Below are positions 33,547-33,836 of a stretch of DNA of 33,836 nucleotides, piece by piece (positions within the stretch are counted from its first letter, which is position 1; each line of letters opens with the position of its first letter). Source of the stretch: Lachnospiraceae bacterium. GTDB lineage: Bacteria; Bacillota; Clostridia; Lachnospirales; Lachnospiraceae. The notes beneath the pieces were generated by a model that worked only from the letters and a program-made list of their open reading frames with translations, was not told the origin of the DNA and searched no databases. Location: the NCBI GenBank assembly GCA_017399885.1, contig JAFQAU010000291.1, positions 1 through 33,836 of the forward strand, written 5' to 3'. The translations under genes were made by a program, and so were the position numbers.

Positions 33547-33836
33547 TAATTTATTGCATGGATAGTTAGATGTTTATCAAGTGGATAAGAGCTTAAAATA
33601 TGGGAATCTAAATCTGTTTTGTGCAAATACACAGCAGATATTTGACTATTATCATAGGTTTTATAATAATAGATTCCCTTAGTAGCATTACAGCAACAGC
33701 TGTACTGTGTTATTTCAAAAAGCTTGTTTTCCAAGCATACACAACCCCTTTGTTGTTCTACGGAACCAAGTATATGAAAAAATTGACTGATACGTTCTTC
33801 TTCTGTACTACCACTGTGAGAATAATAATTGGTAAA
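33546..33836 (-). CDS. Choloylglycine (bile salt) hydrolase, C-terminal part
   Basis: The minus-strand frame is open from the right edge to TAG at 33546, giving about 96 C-terminal residues. They carry the C-terminal hallmarks of the choloylglycine hydrolase/penicillin V acylase family: ERISQFFHILGSVEQQRGC, then ITQYSCCCNATKGIYYYKTY and DNSQISAVYLHKTDLD. Such enzymes cut the amide of glycine- or taurine-conjugated bile acids, a gut trait. The catalytic Cys and start lie outside the window, so activity cannot be judged. The internal TTG at 33734 is not the start. Acylases of related specificity share these motifs, but the YYYKTYDNSQI block favours a bile salt hydrolase. Confidence 0.88.
   Translation of the reverse strand, partial: FTNYYSHSGSTEEERISQFFHILGSVEQQRGCVCLENKLFEITQYSCCCNATKGIYYYKTYDNSQISAVYLHKTDLDSHILSSYPLDKHLTIHAIN

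Overview
The window is AT-rich chromosomal DNA with strong AGGAGG-type ribosome binding sites, TTGACA/TATAAT promoters and clostridial gene families: DUF4250, SEC-C, fused prephenate dehydrogenase-ACT, pyrBI and an aconitase-family hydratase. A bile salt hydrolase runs off the right edge. Together these suggest a gut-associated anaerobic Firmicute, most likely Lachnospiraceae. This is inferred from gene content; no rRNA is present. I see no tRNA, CRISPR array, transposase or phage gene.

Layout. 1-464: 3' end of nagA. 618-1565: cytoplasmic subtilisin-like protease. 1779-2807: queA, converging through a terminator hairpin on a minus-strand operon of a class A penicillin-binding protein, tyrA and aroA (8015 down to 2925). 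8016-8617: a 600-base gap with palindromic repeats and the promoter of a signalling operon. 8618-17904: a two-receiver response regulator, a PocR-domain hybrid kinase, a TPR/GAF hybrid kinase that is its paralogue in the catalytic half, and yigZ. 18037-21322: DUF4250 gene, rarA, a small membrane protein and a SEC-C protein, separated by repeat-rich spacers. 21627-27175: an XRE repressor divergent from a PAS histidine kinase, a REC-HD-GYP protein and a degenerate GGDEF/histidine-kinase/receiver protein. 27235-28973: remains of a MacB-like ABC export locus. 29123-29951: a small unknown gene and pyrI, which is coupled to pyrB (to 30868). 31211-33496: the hydratase, then the bile salt hydrolase end.

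How the genes work together. Six signalling proteins in two blocks carry phosphorelay parts (His kinase, receiver, Hpt) and a c-di-GMP-type HD-GYP output, but no DNA-binding output domain. Several domains look catalytically dead: receivers without Asp, an EGDGF GGDEF site, a kinase without its ATP-binding boxes, an Hpt-like tail without His, and an HDxGK site changed to HDAGM. I read this as a phosphorelay working through protein contacts and possibly c-di-GMP turnover; that is inference.

The least explained structure is non-coding. A dispersed family of inverted repeats built on GTAACAGTTCAGCC / GGCTGAACTGTTAC occurs in most larger intergenic gaps. Two composite copies (20459-20601 and 21478-21622) share a hairpin with a compensatory base-pair change. 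Separately, two convergent-gene terminators share one palindromic core.
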